Below are positions 1 to 8,726 of a stretch of DNA of 64,000 bases, piece by piece. The notes under the pieces are model-generated. The model saw only the letters and a list, made by a program, of their open reading frames with translations, had not been told where the DNA came from and did not search any database. The position numbers and the translations under genes were made by a program. How positions within the stretch are numbered: position 1 is the stretch's first letter; each line of letters opens with the position of its first letter. Source of the DNA: JAABVY01 sp964627935 (lineage in GTDB: Bacteria; Zixibacteria; MSB-5A5; JAABVY01); assembly GCA_964627935.1 (NCBI GenBank), contig CAZVLB010000002.1, positions 62,001 to 126,000 on the forward strand, given 5' to 3'.

Positions 1-129
1 GAGGTCGATCAGAACAAAGTGGCGGTACGTCACTATGGCCAGGTTGATATGGGTACCATGGATCCCGAGGATGCCCTGAAGATTCTGGTTGAGGAAATTG
101 AATCAAAATCAACAGGGATGAAAAAGTAG
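1..129 (+). CDS. thrS: Threonyl-tRNA synthetase, C-terminal end (partial)
   Basis: The window opens inside a gene in frame 1 whose last 42 codons end with TAG at 127-129. The peptide ends in a VAVRHYGQVDMGTM-type strand followed by an acidic helix, which resembles the anticodon-binding domain end of class II threonyl-tRNA synthetase (HGxxxxGxM near the C-terminus). The enzyme charges tRNA-Thr in the cytoplasm. Its position six bases upstream of infC repeats the widespread thrS-infC-rpmI-rplT order, which supports the call. The catalytic core lies outside the window, so only the context and the tail can be judged. Confidence 0.8.
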   Translation, partial: EVDQNKVAVRHYGQVDMGTMDPEDALKILVEEIESKSTGMKK

Positions 130-134
130 GGTTA

Positions 135-671
135 ATGAAAGGACCGAGGAAGAAGACGGGAAAGAAAGATTTTATTGCAGTAAATAACAAGATTCGTGCG
201 CCACAGGTGCGTGTGATCGACGAGGACGGCGCCCAGATCGGCATTATGCAGACCCGGGATGCTGTGGAGAGGGCCTACGAAAAGGGGCTTGATCTGGTGG
301 AAGTTTCACCCAATGCCAAGCCGCCTGTTTGCAGGATTCTCGATTTCGGAAAATACAAGTACGAGCAGGCCAAAAAGGCCAAGCAGGCTAAAAAGAAGCA
401 GCATACCGTGCAGCTCAAGGAGATGCGTTATCGTCCCAAGATAGAGGAACATGACTACGGGTTCAAAACCAAGCATGTGCGCGATTTCCTTTTGCAGGGC
501 TTTAAGGTCAAGCTGTATGTGGAATTTCGAGGCCGCGAGATGGCCCATATTGAATTCGGAAAAAAGATCATGGAACGTCTGCAGGAAGATCTCCAGGATG
601 TGGCCGTGGTTGAGCAGAAGGCCAAGATGGAAGGGCGCAGCCTGATAATGATAGTAATGCCTAAATCATAA
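135..671 (+). CDS. infC: Translation initiation factor IF-3
   Basis: The 178-residue protein has the full IF-3 layout. The N-terminal domain (about residues 15-85) carries VNNKIRAPQVR and the hallmark GLDLVEVSPNAKPPVCRI. A lysine-rich linker follows (about 85-100), then a C-terminal domain with KEMRYRP and the IEEHDYGFK region. IF-3 binds the 30S subunit, keeps subunits apart and proofreads the start codon. The start used here is ATG. In many bacteria infC begins with a rare codon such as AUU for autoregulation, and that is not obvious here. The gene lies five bases after thrS and is co-oriented with rpmI and rplT. Confidence 0.97.
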   Translation: MKGPRKKTGKKDFIAVNNKIRAPQVRVIDEDGAQIGIMQTRDAVERAYEKGLDLVEVSPNAKPPVCRILDFGKYKYEQAKKAKQAKKKQHTVQLKEMRYRPKIEEHDYGFKTKHVRDFLLQGFKVKLYVEFRGREMAHIEFGKKIMERLQEDLQDVAVVEQKAKMEGRSLIMIVMPKS

Positions 672-686
672 TAGAGTGAGTCTTAT

Positions 687-884
687 ATGCCAAAGATGAA
701 AACAAATCGAAGTGCCAGAAAAAGACTGAGAAAAACGGGTACCGGAAAGATCAAAAGGAACAAGAGCCTGGCCGGACATCTTCTCTCGAAGAAGACTCCC
801 AAGCGCAAGCGCAATCTGCGCAAGAGCACTCTTGTCTCCGATGCCGACAAGAAACGCGTCAAGCGTCTGATACCGTACCTCTAA
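687..884 (+). CDS. rpmI: 50S ribosomal protein L35
   Basis: This 65-residue, strongly basic protein starts MPKMKTNRSARKR and contains the L35 signature region around GHLLSKKTPKRKRNL (about residues 31-45). That is the normal length for bL35, a component of the large ribosomal subunit. It sits 15 bases after infC and 39 bases before rplT, the standard operon order. No leader structure for L20 autoregulation was recognised in the short gaps. Confidence 0.97.
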   Translation: MPKMKTNRSARKRLRKTGTGKIKRNKSLAGHLLSKKTPKRKRNLRKSTLVSDADKKRVKRLIPYL

Positions 885-923
885 TCGTAACGCAACCCAG
901 CAGGAAATGCAGGAGGTTTAGAA

Positions 924-1280
924 ATGCCACGTACACAGAACAATGTGGCTGCCCGGCGCCGCAAAAAGAAAATAATGAAGCAGGCCAAGGGCAATTACGG
1001 CGGAAGAAGCAAGTTATACCGCACTGCAATGGAAACGGTCCGCAAGGGACTGAATTATGCCTATCGTGACCGGCGCAATCGCAAGCGCGATTTTCGCAGG
1101 CTGTGGATCACCCGCATATCGATCGCATGCAGAAACAGCGACATGCGCTACAGCCAGTTCATGGCCGGTCTAAAAAATGAGGGAATTATGCTTAACCGTA
1201 AGATGCTCTCGAATATCGCCGCCAAAGATCCGACGACATTCGAATATCTGATCAGTATGGTTAGGCAGAATATGAATTAA
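924..1280 (+). CDS. rplT: 50S ribosomal protein L20
   Basis: The 118-residue basic protein matches bL20. It has an N-terminal MPRTQNNVAARRR tail, a long arginine-rich helix with NYGGRSKLYRTA and the DRRNRKRDFRRLWI segment, and the C-terminal globular part with GLKNEGIMLNRKML. L20 binds 23S rRNA early in assembly and in several bacteria also represses the infC-rpmI-rplT operon. A strong Shine-Dalgarno, GGAGG, lies 7 to 8 bases before the ATG. The next gene, pheS, starts 6 bases after the stop. Confidence 0.97.
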   Translation: MPRTQNNVAARRRKKKIMKQAKGNYGGRSKLYRTAMETVRKGLNYAYRDRRNRKRDFRRLWITRISIACRNSDMRYSQFMAGLKNEGIMLNRKMLSNIAAKDPTTFEYLISMVRQNMN

Positions 1281-1286
1281 TGCAAC

Positions 1287-2300
1287 ATGGATTTAAAAGA
1301 CCAGATTCAGGAGATTAAGGATAGCTTCGACTCAGCCGTAAGCAGGGTCAGGGATAACGCTGATTTAGAAGAAATCAAGATAAAATATCTGGGCCGCAAG
1401 AGCCGTTTTAATCAGATTCTCAAGGGATTGAAAGACCTCTCGGTCGAGCAGAAAAAAGAGATCGGCCGGATGGCCAACCAGGCCAAGCAGGAATTTCAGT
1501 CGCGCCTTGATGAGCTGATGCTGAGCTTCGAAAAGCCTGATAAAAAAAGCGACAAATTCGACTACACTCTGCCCGGTAAGCGTCGGCGGATCGGCAGGAT
1601 TCATCCGGTTAGCGCGACCATTCAGGAGATTTCGGATATCTTCTACGGTATGGGTTTCTCGATCGAGACCGGTCCGGAAATCGAAACCGACTACTACAAT
1701 TTCCAGGCCCTGAATATGCCCAAGGATCATCCCGCCCGGGATATGCAGGATACATTCTATATATCCGGCGACCGGGTGCTGCGGACGCATACCACGCCGG
1801 TGCAGATTCGTACACTGGAACAGATGAAACCGCCGGCACGGTTTATTGCGCCCGGGAGATGTTTCCGCAATGAGGCGATAAGTGTCCGCTCACATGCCAT
1901 GTTTCATCAGATCGACGGTTTCTTCGTTGACGAGGATGTGACCTTTGCGGATTTGAAGGGTGTACTGGTGGCATTTGCCAGGAGCTTTTTCGGATCGGAT
2001 GTGAAGCTAAAATTCCGGCCCAGCTTTTTCCCGTTTACCGAACCATCGGCGGAGGTCGATATATCCTGCTTCCTCTGCAAGGGCAAAGGCTGTGCGCTAT
2101 GCAAGAAGTCGGGATGGCTGGAGATACTGGGATGCGGCATGATCGATCCGGCCGTGTTCGAATATGTCGGTTATGATACCGAGCAGTACAGCGGTTATGC
2201 CTTTGGCATAGGAATCGAACGAATCTGTCTTTTGAAATACGGTATAGATGATATCCGTATCTTTTTTGAAAATGACATTAGATTTTTGGAGCAGTTTTAG
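1287..2300 (+). CDS. pheS: Phenylalanyl-tRNA synthetase alpha subunit
   Basis: The 337-residue protein has the N-terminal coiled-coil tRNA-binding arm (about 1-90). The class II catalytic domain follows, with motif 2-like FRNEAISVRSHAMFHQIDG (about 192-210), FRPSFFPFTEP, and the glycine-rich motif 3 near GYAFGIGIERI at the C-terminus. It forms the alpha2-beta2 enzyme with PheT and activates phenylalanine. A cysteine cluster (CFLCKGKGCALCKKSGW, about 256-272) lies inside the catalytic domain. PheT starts at the very next base after the stop, suggesting translational coupling. Confidence 0.97.
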   Translation: MDLKDQIQEIKDSFDSAVSRVRDNADLEEIKIKYLGRKSRFNQILKGLKDLSVEQKKEIGRMANQAKQEFQSRLDELMLSFEKPDKKSDKFDYTLPGKRRRIGRIHPVSATIQEISDIFYGMGFSIETGPEIETDYYNFQALNMPKDHPARDMQDTFYISGDRVLRTHTTPVQIRTLEQMKPPARFIAPGRCFRNEAISVRSHAMFHQIDGFFVDEDVTFADLKGVLVAFARSFFGSDVKLKFRPSFFPFTEPSAEVDISCFLCKGKGCALCKKSGWLEILGCGMIDPAVFEYVGYDTEQYSGYAFGIGIERICLLKYGIDDIRIFFENDIRFLEQF

Positions 2301-4679
2301 ATGCAGATTGGCTACAGGTGGCTTAGGGAGTTAGTCGATTTTGAATGGGATGCCGAGGAGCTTTGTGAACGCCTGACAATGGCCGGGGTGGCCTGCGAGG
2401 CGACTCATAAGGTCTTTGATGAATTCAGCGGCGTTGTGGTCGGCAAGATTATCAAGGCCGAGCCATTGGAGGATTCCGACAACCTGTTCAAGTGCCGTGT
2501 CGATATCGGCCTCAAAACCGTGACCACAGTTTGCGGCGCGCCCAATGTCTCTGTTGGGCTGAAGTCACCTTTTGCCACAATCGGCGCAACTCTTCCCAAC
2601 GGCATGACCATAGAACCCCAGGAAAAGTACGATATAAAATCCGAGGGCATGCTTTGCAGTGAAAAGGAACTGGGGCTTTCCGATGACGGCTCGATTATCA
2701 TGGAACTCGATGCGGGGCTTAAGACCGGTTCCGATCTCTGGGAGAAGCTGGAACTGGATGAGCCCTTGATAGAATTGGAACTGACTCCAAATCGTCCCGA
2801 TTGCATGTCGGTTATCGGCGTCGCCCGTGAGATTGCGGCATTGGCCGGGACAATCATGAAGCGCCCCGAATTCGAGCTGGCGGAAATCGAGAAAGAAGCG
2901 TCAGAAGAAATTAAGATCGAAATCGACGACAAAGAGGGTTGCCCGCGGTATTCCGCCAGGGTGATAGAACATCTGCGGGTGGGACCATCACCGTTCTGGC
3001 TCAAGCGCAAGCTGGTATCGGCCGGTATCAGGCCGATCAGCAATGTAGTTGATATAACAAATCTGGTATTGATGCTCTACGGCCAGCCTTTGCATGCATT
3101 CGATTTTGAGCTTTTCGATTTACCGCAGATACTTGTCAGGTCGGCCGAGAAAAATGAAAAATTCGTCACACTCGATGAAGAGGAACATGCTTTACAGCCG
3201 GGCGATATCCTGATTACAGACTCAACCAAACCTGTTGCCCTGGGCGGGATAATGGGCGGCCTGAATACAGAGGTGAACGAGAGTACCAGGAAGGTGTTGC
3301 TTGAGAGCGCCTATTTCAATCCCTCGAATATATGCACTACCCGCAAACGCCTGGGCATGCAAACCGAATCCTCGGTACGATTCGAAAAGGGCTCTGATCC
3401 CAATATAGTCGGCGAGGCATGCGATTATGCGGCCTTTCTGATGGGCGAACTGGCCGCCGGGAAAATTTATTCCGGGCGCGTGGATAATTATCCCGATCCG
3501 ATAGAGCCGATTGAAATCGAACTGCGGCCGACAAAGGTCAATCAATTGCTGGCCACAGATATCACCGCCCCGACCATGATAGATATCCTCAATTCGCTGG
3601 AATTCGGCGTGCAAACGGGCAAGACTATCGCCGTTACTGTGCCGACTTTCCGTCCCGACTGCACCCGTGAGGTCGACCTGATCGAGGAGATTGCGCGTAT
3701 CTACGGCTATGACCGAATTGGCACCTCTATGCGCGCCGGCGGTCAGCTTCTGACTGAACGCCGCCAGGAGGATGTGGTCCTGGATAAAATACGGGAAAAT
3801 ATGACCCGTCAGGGAATCTATGAAATCTTGACCATAAATTTGATCGATCCTGATAAGGCGGCAAAAGCCGGTATTGCGGATGAGTTTGTAGAGCTTCTGA
3901 ATCCGCTCTCGGCCGACCTTGCAGTGGTTCGTCCCAGCCTGCTCCTCAGCTTCCTGCAGGTTGTATCCCGAAACCTGAACCGCAGGCAACAGGATATTAA
4001 GCTTTTTGAGCTTGGTAATGTTGCGGTTAAACAGCAGGATGGCCATAGTGAAGGCCAGCGGCTTGGAATAGTGGTCTGTGGGCGGCCGGATATTCGCAAC
4101 TGGGCCGAGCAGCCCCAGGACTATGATTTCTTCGATTTGAAGGGTGTCGCTGAGGATTTCTGCGGAAATCTTCGTCTGGGCGATCCGGTATTTGAAAGAA
4201 AAGAATATCCGTTTTTGAATTCACGCATGTCATTCGACGTGAAAATCGGCGATAAAATCATTGGCTATGCCGGGCAGGTGTCAGATCAGGCCTGCCAGAT
4301 TTACGATATAGAAACTCCGGTATATTATATGGAACTGGATGTGGATGTCCTGATTCCGCTTTACAGCCCGGAAATAGTTTATAAAAGTTTACCCAAATTC
4401 CCCTCGGTATGGCGCGATATTGCCGTAATAGTAGATGAGGGGGTATACAGCAGAGATCTGCTCGAGACTATTTACAGCTCGGGCGATTCGATACTCGTCA
4501 AGGCCGAATTGTTCGATGTTTATAACGGTAAACAGATTGAGAGCGGCAAAAAGTCGCTGGCCTTTAATATGGAATTCAGATCCGATGAGAAAACATTGAC
4601 CGATGAAGAGGTTGAACCGGTTTTTGATAATATAGTAAATACAGTTATAAATAAATTCGACGCTAAGTTAAGAAAATGA
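2301..4679 (+). CDS. pheT: Phenylalanyl-tRNA synthetase beta subunit
   Basis: The 792-residue protein has the usual bacterial length and order. An N-terminal EMAP/OB tRNA-binding domain (about 40-150) carries the KIIKAEPLEDSDNLFKCRVD segment. The B3/B4 editing region contains RPISNVVDITNLVLMLYGQPLHAFD (about 240-265). The B5 domain (about 400-470) has EEIARIYGYDRI, and a catalytic-like domain and a C-terminal FDX anticodon-binding domain (FPSVWRDIAVIVDE, about 700-790) complete it. It partners PheS. It begins with ATG immediately after the pheS stop. Confidence 0.97.
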   Translation: MQIGYRWLRELVDFEWDAEELCERLTMAGVACEATHKVFDEFSGVVVGKIIKAEPLEDSDNLFKCRVDIGLKTVTTVCGAPNVSVGLKSPFATIGATLPNGMTIEPQEKYDIKSEGMLCSEKELGLSDDGSIIMELDAGLKTGSDLWEKLELDEPLIELELTPNRPDCMSVIGVAREIAALAGTIMKRPEFELAEIEKEASEEIKIEIDDKEGCPRYSARVIEHLRVGPSPFWLKRKLVSAGIRPISNVVDITNLVLMLYGQPLHAFDFELFDLPQILVRSAEKNEKFVTLDEEEHALQPGDILITDSTKPVALGGIMGGLNTEVNESTRKVLLESAYFNPSNICTTRKRLGMQTESSVRFEKGSDPNIVGEACDYAAFLMGELAAGKIYSGRVDNYPDPIEPIEIELRPTKVNQLLATDITAPTMIDILNSLEFGVQTGKTIAVTVPTFRPDCTREVDLIEEIARIYGYDRIGTSMRAGGQLLTERRQEDVVLDKIRENMTRQGIYEILTINLIDPDKAAKAGIADEFVELLNPLSADLAVVRPSLLLSFLQVVSRNLNRRQQDIKLFELGNVAVKQQDGHSEGQRLGIVVCGRPDIRNWAEQPQDYDFFDLKGVAEDFCGNLRLGDPVFERKEYPFLNSRMSFDVKIGDKIIGYAGQVSDQACQIYDIETPVYYMELDVDVLIPLYSPEIVYKSLPKFPSVWRDIAVIVDEGVYSRDLLETIYSSGDSILVKAELFDVYNGKQIESGKKSLAFNMEFRSDEKTLTDEEVEPVFDNIVNTVINKFDAKLRK

Positions 4680-4695
4680 CGGACGGGGGAGAACA

Positions 4696-4956
4696 TTGGA
4701 TACTCTCGAAAAATTGGAAGGAAAAATCAGCCAGATTCTGGCCAGAGTCAAGGAACTTGAGACGATCAATAAAGATTTAATGAAAAAGAATGAAGGGCTG
4801 GAGAAGGAACTCAAGACCAGCCAGTTGAAAATCGAGCAGCTTCGTGATGAGAATCAGGAACTGCAATCCGGAATAAAGGATAAAGAAGGCAAGGTTCAGG
4901 ACAAAATATCTCAGCTTCTGGGGAAACTGGAAGAGGTTGAGGCTGAGTTGGCCTGA
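4696..4956 (+). CDS. Small coiled-coil protein, possibly ZapB-like
   Basis: This 86-residue protein is almost entirely a predicted coiled coil, rich in E, K, L and Q in heptad spacing, with no globular domain. It starts with TTG; a strong GGGGGAG Shine-Dalgarno about five bases upstream supports that start. It follows pheT by 16 bases and precedes zapA, separated by a promoter. In many bacteria a small coiled-coil gene stands before zapA and is annotated as cell division protein ZapB or as hypothetical. The length and composition fit ZapB, but coiled coils have little diagnostic sequence, so the function is an inference from context. Confidence 0.65.
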   Translation: MDTLEKLEGKISQILARVKELETINKDLMKKNEGLEKELKTSQLKIEQLRDENQELQSGIKDKEGKVQDKISQLLGKLEEVEAELA

Positions 4957-4966
4957 GATTATTATC

Positions 4967-4994
4967 TTGACTTCTTAAAACATAATCCTAATAT
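4967..4994 (+). promoter_or_regulatory. Sigma70-type promoter for zapA-rny
   Basis: TTGACT at 4967-4972 and TAATAT at 4989-4994 are separated by 16 bases. They lie in the only gap (4957-5045) between the coiled-coil gene and zapA. This would start a new transcript carrying zapA, rny, ymdB and folD. The match is by eye; no transcription data. Confidence 0.5.
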
Positions 4995-5045
4995 TTTGGT
5001 AAAAAATGGTGGGTTGCGGGAAACGGTATAGCTTTTGATAAAAAG

Positions 5046-5348
5046 ATGACGGATAAAAATTCAGTTAAGGTAACAATTTACGGCGAGGAATACCCCATCC
5101 GTGGCGATGCGGATGTTGAGTATATCAAGAAAATTGCGGCATATGTGGATAAAAAAATGCGGGAGGTAGCCGAAAAAAGCTACATTAAATCCCCCAAGGA
5201 TATATCCGTGTTAACCGCATTGAATATTGCCAGCGATCTCTTCGAACTTAAGGCAAAGGAAGAAGAGTACTCGAAACTGGAGGGCAAAACTCAGTCTCTA
5301 TTGGAATTACTGGAGTCTGAGACAGCCGAAACTGAAAAATCTTCCTGA
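5046..5348 (+). CDS. zapA: Cell division protein ZapA
   Basis: The 100-residue protein has the ZapA arrangement. An N-terminal beta-rich domain (KVTIYGEEYPIRGDADVEYIKKIAAYVDKKM, about 8-38) leads into a helical domain (DISVLTALNIASDLFEL, about 52-68) and a C-terminal coiled coil. ZapA bundles FtsZ filaments at the division ring. The neighbouring upstream coiled-coil gene may be its ZapB partner. In many bacteria a 6S RNA gene follows zapA. Here only 70 bases separate it from rny, so there is no room for one. Confidence 0.9.
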   Translation: MTDKNSVKVTIYGEEYPIRGDADVEYIKKIAAYVDKKMREVAEKSYIKSPKDISVLTALNIASDLFELKAKEEEYSKLEGKTQSLLELLESETAETEKSS

Positions 5349-5418
5349 TATCTTTCTTCTTTCCCCGTTTTTCTGACAGCCTCCCTTTACATATATATCA
5401 CCTACGGGTGGAGGTTTT

Positions 5419-6984
5419 ATGGATTCACTTATTATATATATCATATTGGTAGCAGCCTCTGCCTTAGTCGCATCATTGATCACCTACTTTATTTTAAGGA
5501 AGGTGGGTGGAGATACGATTGCCAAGGCCAAAGATGTGGCCAGGGACATTGTCGAGGATGCGAAAAAGGAAGCAGAGATAAAGAAAAAGGAAGCCCTGCT
5601 TGAAGCGAAAGATGAGGTTTATAAGGCTAAGGTTAACCTGGAAAGGGACATACAGTCCAAACGAGGTGAGCTGAACCGTCTTGAGAAACGGCTGGTGGAC
5701 AAGGAATCCAACCTTGACCGCAAAGTCGATATCTTAAACAAGAAAGAGCGGGAAACCGGCAACCTGGAAAGAAACCTGGCTCATCGCGAAAAGGGCATCG
5801 ATATCCGCGAAAAAGAATTAGAGGGGCTAATCTTCGAGCAGAACAAGCAGCTCGAAAAAATCGCCGGCATGACCTCCGAGGAGGCCAAAAAACTCCTGAT
5901 GGAAAATCTCGAGGGCCAGGCCAAAATCGAGGCGGCGGCGATGATCAAGGAAATCAAGGAACAGGCGGAAAGAAACGCCGAAAAGGAAGCCCGGGAGATT
6001 ATCACCCAGGCCATTTATCGTTGTGCCGCGGATCATACGGTGGAAAGCACCGTATCTGTGGTGTCATTGCCGAATGATGAAATGAAGGGCCGTATTATCG
6101 GCCGCGAGGGGCGCAATATCCGTTCATTCGAAACCGCTACGGGTATCGATGTGATTGTCGATGACACTCCTGAGGCGGTAATTTTATCGGGCTATGACCC
6201 GATTCGCCGTGAAATCGCCCGTATGGCGCTGGAACGCCTGGTCTCCGATGGCCGAATTCATCCGGCCCGGATCGAGGAAGTAATTGAGCGCTGTACCAAG
6301 GAGATGGAATTGATGATCCGCGAGGCTGGTGACCAGGTCTGTTTCGAGCTGGGTATTCATGATTTGCATTCGGATGTGATCAACCTCTTGGGCAAGCTAA
6401 AATACCGTACTTCATATGGGCAGAATGTGCTCCAGCACTGCAAGGAAGTTGCCCTTCTGTGCGGCATTATGGCGGCCGAGATAGGGCTGGATCCGCAGCT
6501 GGCCAAGCGAGCGGGACTTTTGCATGATATAGGCAAAGCCATTGACCGTGAAACCGAGGGTACTCACACCCAGATAGGTGGCGCGTTCCTTGGCAAGTAT
6601 AATGAGAGTGAGGCAGTCATCAACGCCTGCATGTCGCATCACGGCGACGTGCCCATGAATACACCCTATGCGGTCATGGTTCAGGCTTCTGATGCCATCT
6701 CAGGTGCCCGTCCGGGCGCCCGTCGCGAACCCCTGGAGGCCTATATAAAGCGTCTGCAGAAACTCGAGGAACTTGCTGACTCGTTTAAGGGTGTCTCCAA
6801 AGCATTTGCTATTCAGGCCGGACGTGAAGTTCGAGTGATAGTTGAAGCCGCCGAAATAGATGATTTGAAATCAACAATTTTGGCCGGAGATCTGGCCAAA
6901 AAGATTCAGACCGAGATGGAATATCCCGGTCAGATAAAGGTAACGGTGATCCGTGAAACCCGAGCGGTGGATTACGCCAAATAG
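5419..6984 (+). CDS. rny: Ribonuclease Y
   Basis: The 521-residue protein matches RNase Y across its length. It has an N-terminal membrane anchor (about residues 3-24), a long charged coiled coil (about 30-200), and a KH domain with the MKGRIIGREGRNIRSFE motif (about 223-239). The HD domain follows with LLHDIGKAID (about 370-380) and the conserved histidines around MSHHGDVP. It is a membrane-bound endoribonuclease that starts mRNA decay. A good Shine-Dalgarno, GGTGGAGG, precedes the ATG. ymdB follows after 11 bases, a conserved pairing. Confidence 0.97.
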   Translation: MDSLIIYIILVAASALVASLITYFILRKVGGDTIAKAKDVARDIVEDAKKEAEIKKKEALLEAKDEVYKAKVNLERDIQSKRGELNRLEKRLVDKESNLDRKVDILNKKERETGNLERNLAHREKGIDIREKELEGLIFEQNKQLEKIAGMTSEEAKKLLMENLEGQAKIEAAAMIKEIKEQAERNAEKEAREIITQAIYRCAADHTVESTVSVVSLPNDEMKGRIIGREGRNIRSFETATGIDVIVDDTPEAVILSGYDPIRREIARMALERLVSDGRIHPARIEEVIERCTKEMELMIREAGDQVCFELGIHDLHSDVINLLGKLKYRTSYGQNVLQHCKEVALLCGIMAAEIGLDPQLAKRAGLLHDIGKAIDRETEGTHTQIGGAFLGKYNESEAVINACMSHHGDVPMNTPYAVMVQASDAISGARPGARREPLEAYIKRLQKLEELADSFKGVSKAFAIQAGREVRVIVEAAEIDDLKSTILAGDLAKKIQTEMEYPGQIKVTVIRETRAVDYAK

Positions 6985-6995
6985 AAAGGTTTCGA

Positions 6996-7790
6996 TTGAG
7001 GGTCCTGATTATCGGTGACATAGTCGGCAAAAAAGGGAGGTGGGCGGTTTCCCAGTTCACCTCCGATTTTGTTGAAGAGCACAATATAGATTTTGTTATC
7101 GCCAATGTGGAAAATGCCGCCGGCGGTTTTGGCGTAACCGAGAACATATCCAAAAAGGTGCGTTCCTACGGCGTGCATGTGCAGACCTCGGGCAATCATA
7201 TTTGGGATCGCCAGGATTCACGGCCGTTCCTGGATCGCGCCCAGTACCTGCTTCGACCGGCCAATTATCCCATGGGTCTGCCGGGCAGGGGATCGACTGT
7301 GTTTACGCTCGATGATGGCCGCAAGGTTGGTGTTTTGAATCTTGAGGGACGTGAATTTTTGAGCCGTATCGATTGTCCCTTCCGGGTGGCCGACGCCGAA
7401 TTGACATTGCTTTCGCGCGAAACCAAAATCATCATAGTCGACTTTCATGCCGAAACTGTGCAGGAAAAACAGGCCCTGGCACATTATCTGGACGGGCGTG
7501 TTTCGCTGCAATTCGGTACGCATACTCATGTGCAGACCGCCGATGAGAAGATCCTGCCGGGGGGTACGGCCTATATCACCGATGTGGGTATGACCGGCGC
7601 CTATGATTCCGTGCTGGGAATGAACAAGAAACTGGCCCTGGGCAGATTTATCACCGGTATACCGCTTAAATTCTCGGTCGCCGATGGCGATGTGCGCGTG
7701 GGCGGACTGATGGCGGAAATTGATGATGAAACCGGCAGGGCAGTGAGTGTTACACGTATTATGCAGGGGATAGTATCAGGAAATAACTGA
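6996..7790 (+). CDS. ymdB: YmdB-family metallophosphoesterase
   Basis: The 264-residue protein belongs to the TIGR00282/YmdB family of calcineurin-like phosphodiesterases. Visible metal-site motifs are GDIVGKKG at the N-terminus, NVENAAGGFG, the SGNHIWD segment (about 66-72) and the THTHVQTADE stretch (about 176-185). The B. subtilis homologue hydrolyses 2',3'-cyclic nucleotides and lies next to the RNase Y gene, as here. The start is TTG with AAAGG about six bases upstream, directly after rny. Confidence 0.92.
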   Translation: MRVLIIGDIVGKKGRWAVSQFTSDFVEEHNIDFVIANVENAAGGFGVTENISKKVRSYGVHVQTSGNHIWDRQDSRPFLDRAQYLLRPANYPMGLPGRGSTVFTLDDGRKVGVLNLEGREFLSRIDCPFRVADAELTLLSRETKIIIVDFHAETVQEKQALAHYLDGRVSLQFGTHTHVQTADEKILPGGTAYITDVGMTGAYDSVLGMNKKLALGRFITGIPLKFSVADGDVRVGGLMAEIDDETGRAVSVTRIMQGIVSGNN

Positions 7791-7809
7791 GTTTATCTTC
7801 AGGGAGGAA

Positions 7810-8697
7810 ATGATGGCGGAGATTCTCGATGGAAAACAAGCGGCCAAAGAAGTTAAAGCTGAACTCAAAGCTGATATCGCAAATTTAAAGGAGAAGGGTT
7901 TTGTACCCGGTTTGGCGGCTGTTTTGATCGGGACCAATCCCGCCTCGGAAATCTATGTCTCCAGCAAAGCCAGGCAATGCGAAAAGATAGGAATCTATTC
8001 CGAAGTTATCCGGCGCACCGATGATATAACTCATGCCGAATTGATCGATCTGATACAAAGCCTTAACGAACGCAAAGATATTCATGGTATCCTCGTGCAG
8101 GAACCATTGCCCTCCCAAATAGATAAGCTTGACCTTAACCTGAAAATAAACCCGTCAAAAGATGTCGATGGCTTTCATCCGGTTAACCTGGGCCGCATAG
8201 TGATCGGCCAGCCCTTGTTTTTGACCTGTACTCCATTTGGCATTCTTGAGCTTCTGAAACGAAACGGGATTGAACTGAAGAAAAAAAATGTGGTCATAAT
8301 CGGCCGTTCCAATATTGTCGGCAAGCCCCTGGCCGCGATGATTATGCAGAAATGGCCTGAAACCAATGGCACGGTTACAGTCTGTCATACCGGCACGGAT
8401 GATATCAAAAAGCATACTTTGCAGGCTGATGTGGTCGTATGTGCTATGGGACTTCCCGAATATTTGAAGGGCGATATGATCAAAGAGGGCTCGGTTGTTG
8501 TCGATGTGGGTATAAATCGTATTGATGATGAAACAGCCAAGAAGGGCTACCGTCTGGTGGGAGATGCCGATTACGAGGAGTGCTCGCAGAAAGCATCATG
8601 GATAACACCTGTCCCCGGCGGTATCGGCCCGATGACAATCGCAATGCTGCTTTTCAATACAGTCAAGGCCTGCAAATATTTGAATAATATAGAATAA
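7810..8697 (+). CDS. folD: Methylenetetrahydrofolate dehydrogenase / cyclohydrolase
   Basis: The 295-residue protein is a bifunctional FolD. The N-terminal catalytic half carries the YVSSKARQCEKIGI segment with the catalytic lysine (about 50-63). The conserved ILVQEPLPSQID (about 95-106) and KDVDGFHPVNLGR stretches follow. The NADP-binding half has VVIIGRSNIVGKPLA (about 161-175), and the ending is TPVPGGIGPMTIAML. It interconverts methylene-, methenyl- and formyl-THF. Two ATG codons stand in tandem (7810 and 7813) behind AGGGAGG; either could be used. It is the last recognised metabolic gene of this run. Confidence 0.97.
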   Translation: MMAEILDGKQAAKEVKAELKADIANLKEKGFVPGLAAVLIGTNPASEIYVSSKARQCEKIGIYSEVIRRTDDITHAELIDLIQSLNERKDIHGILVQEPLPSQIDKLDLNLKINPSKDVDGFHPVNLGRIVIGQPLFLTCTPFGILELLKRNGIELKKKNVVIIGRSNIVGKPLAAMIMQKWPETNGTVTVCHTGTDDIKKHTLQADVVVCAMGLPEYLKGDMIKEGSVVVDVGINRIDDETAKKGYRLVGDADYEECSQKASWITPVPGGIGPMTIAMLLFNTVKACKYLNNIE

Positions 8698-8726
8698 CAC
8701 CGTTCATATAAACTAATACGTGAACC

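Noticed and set aside
3222..4046. A 274-codon leftward open frame
   Set aside because: It is antisense to pheT, whose domains are unambiguous.
5349..5418. Possible 6S RNA gene after zapA
   Set aside because: The gap is only 70 bases and has no long hairpin of the 6S type.
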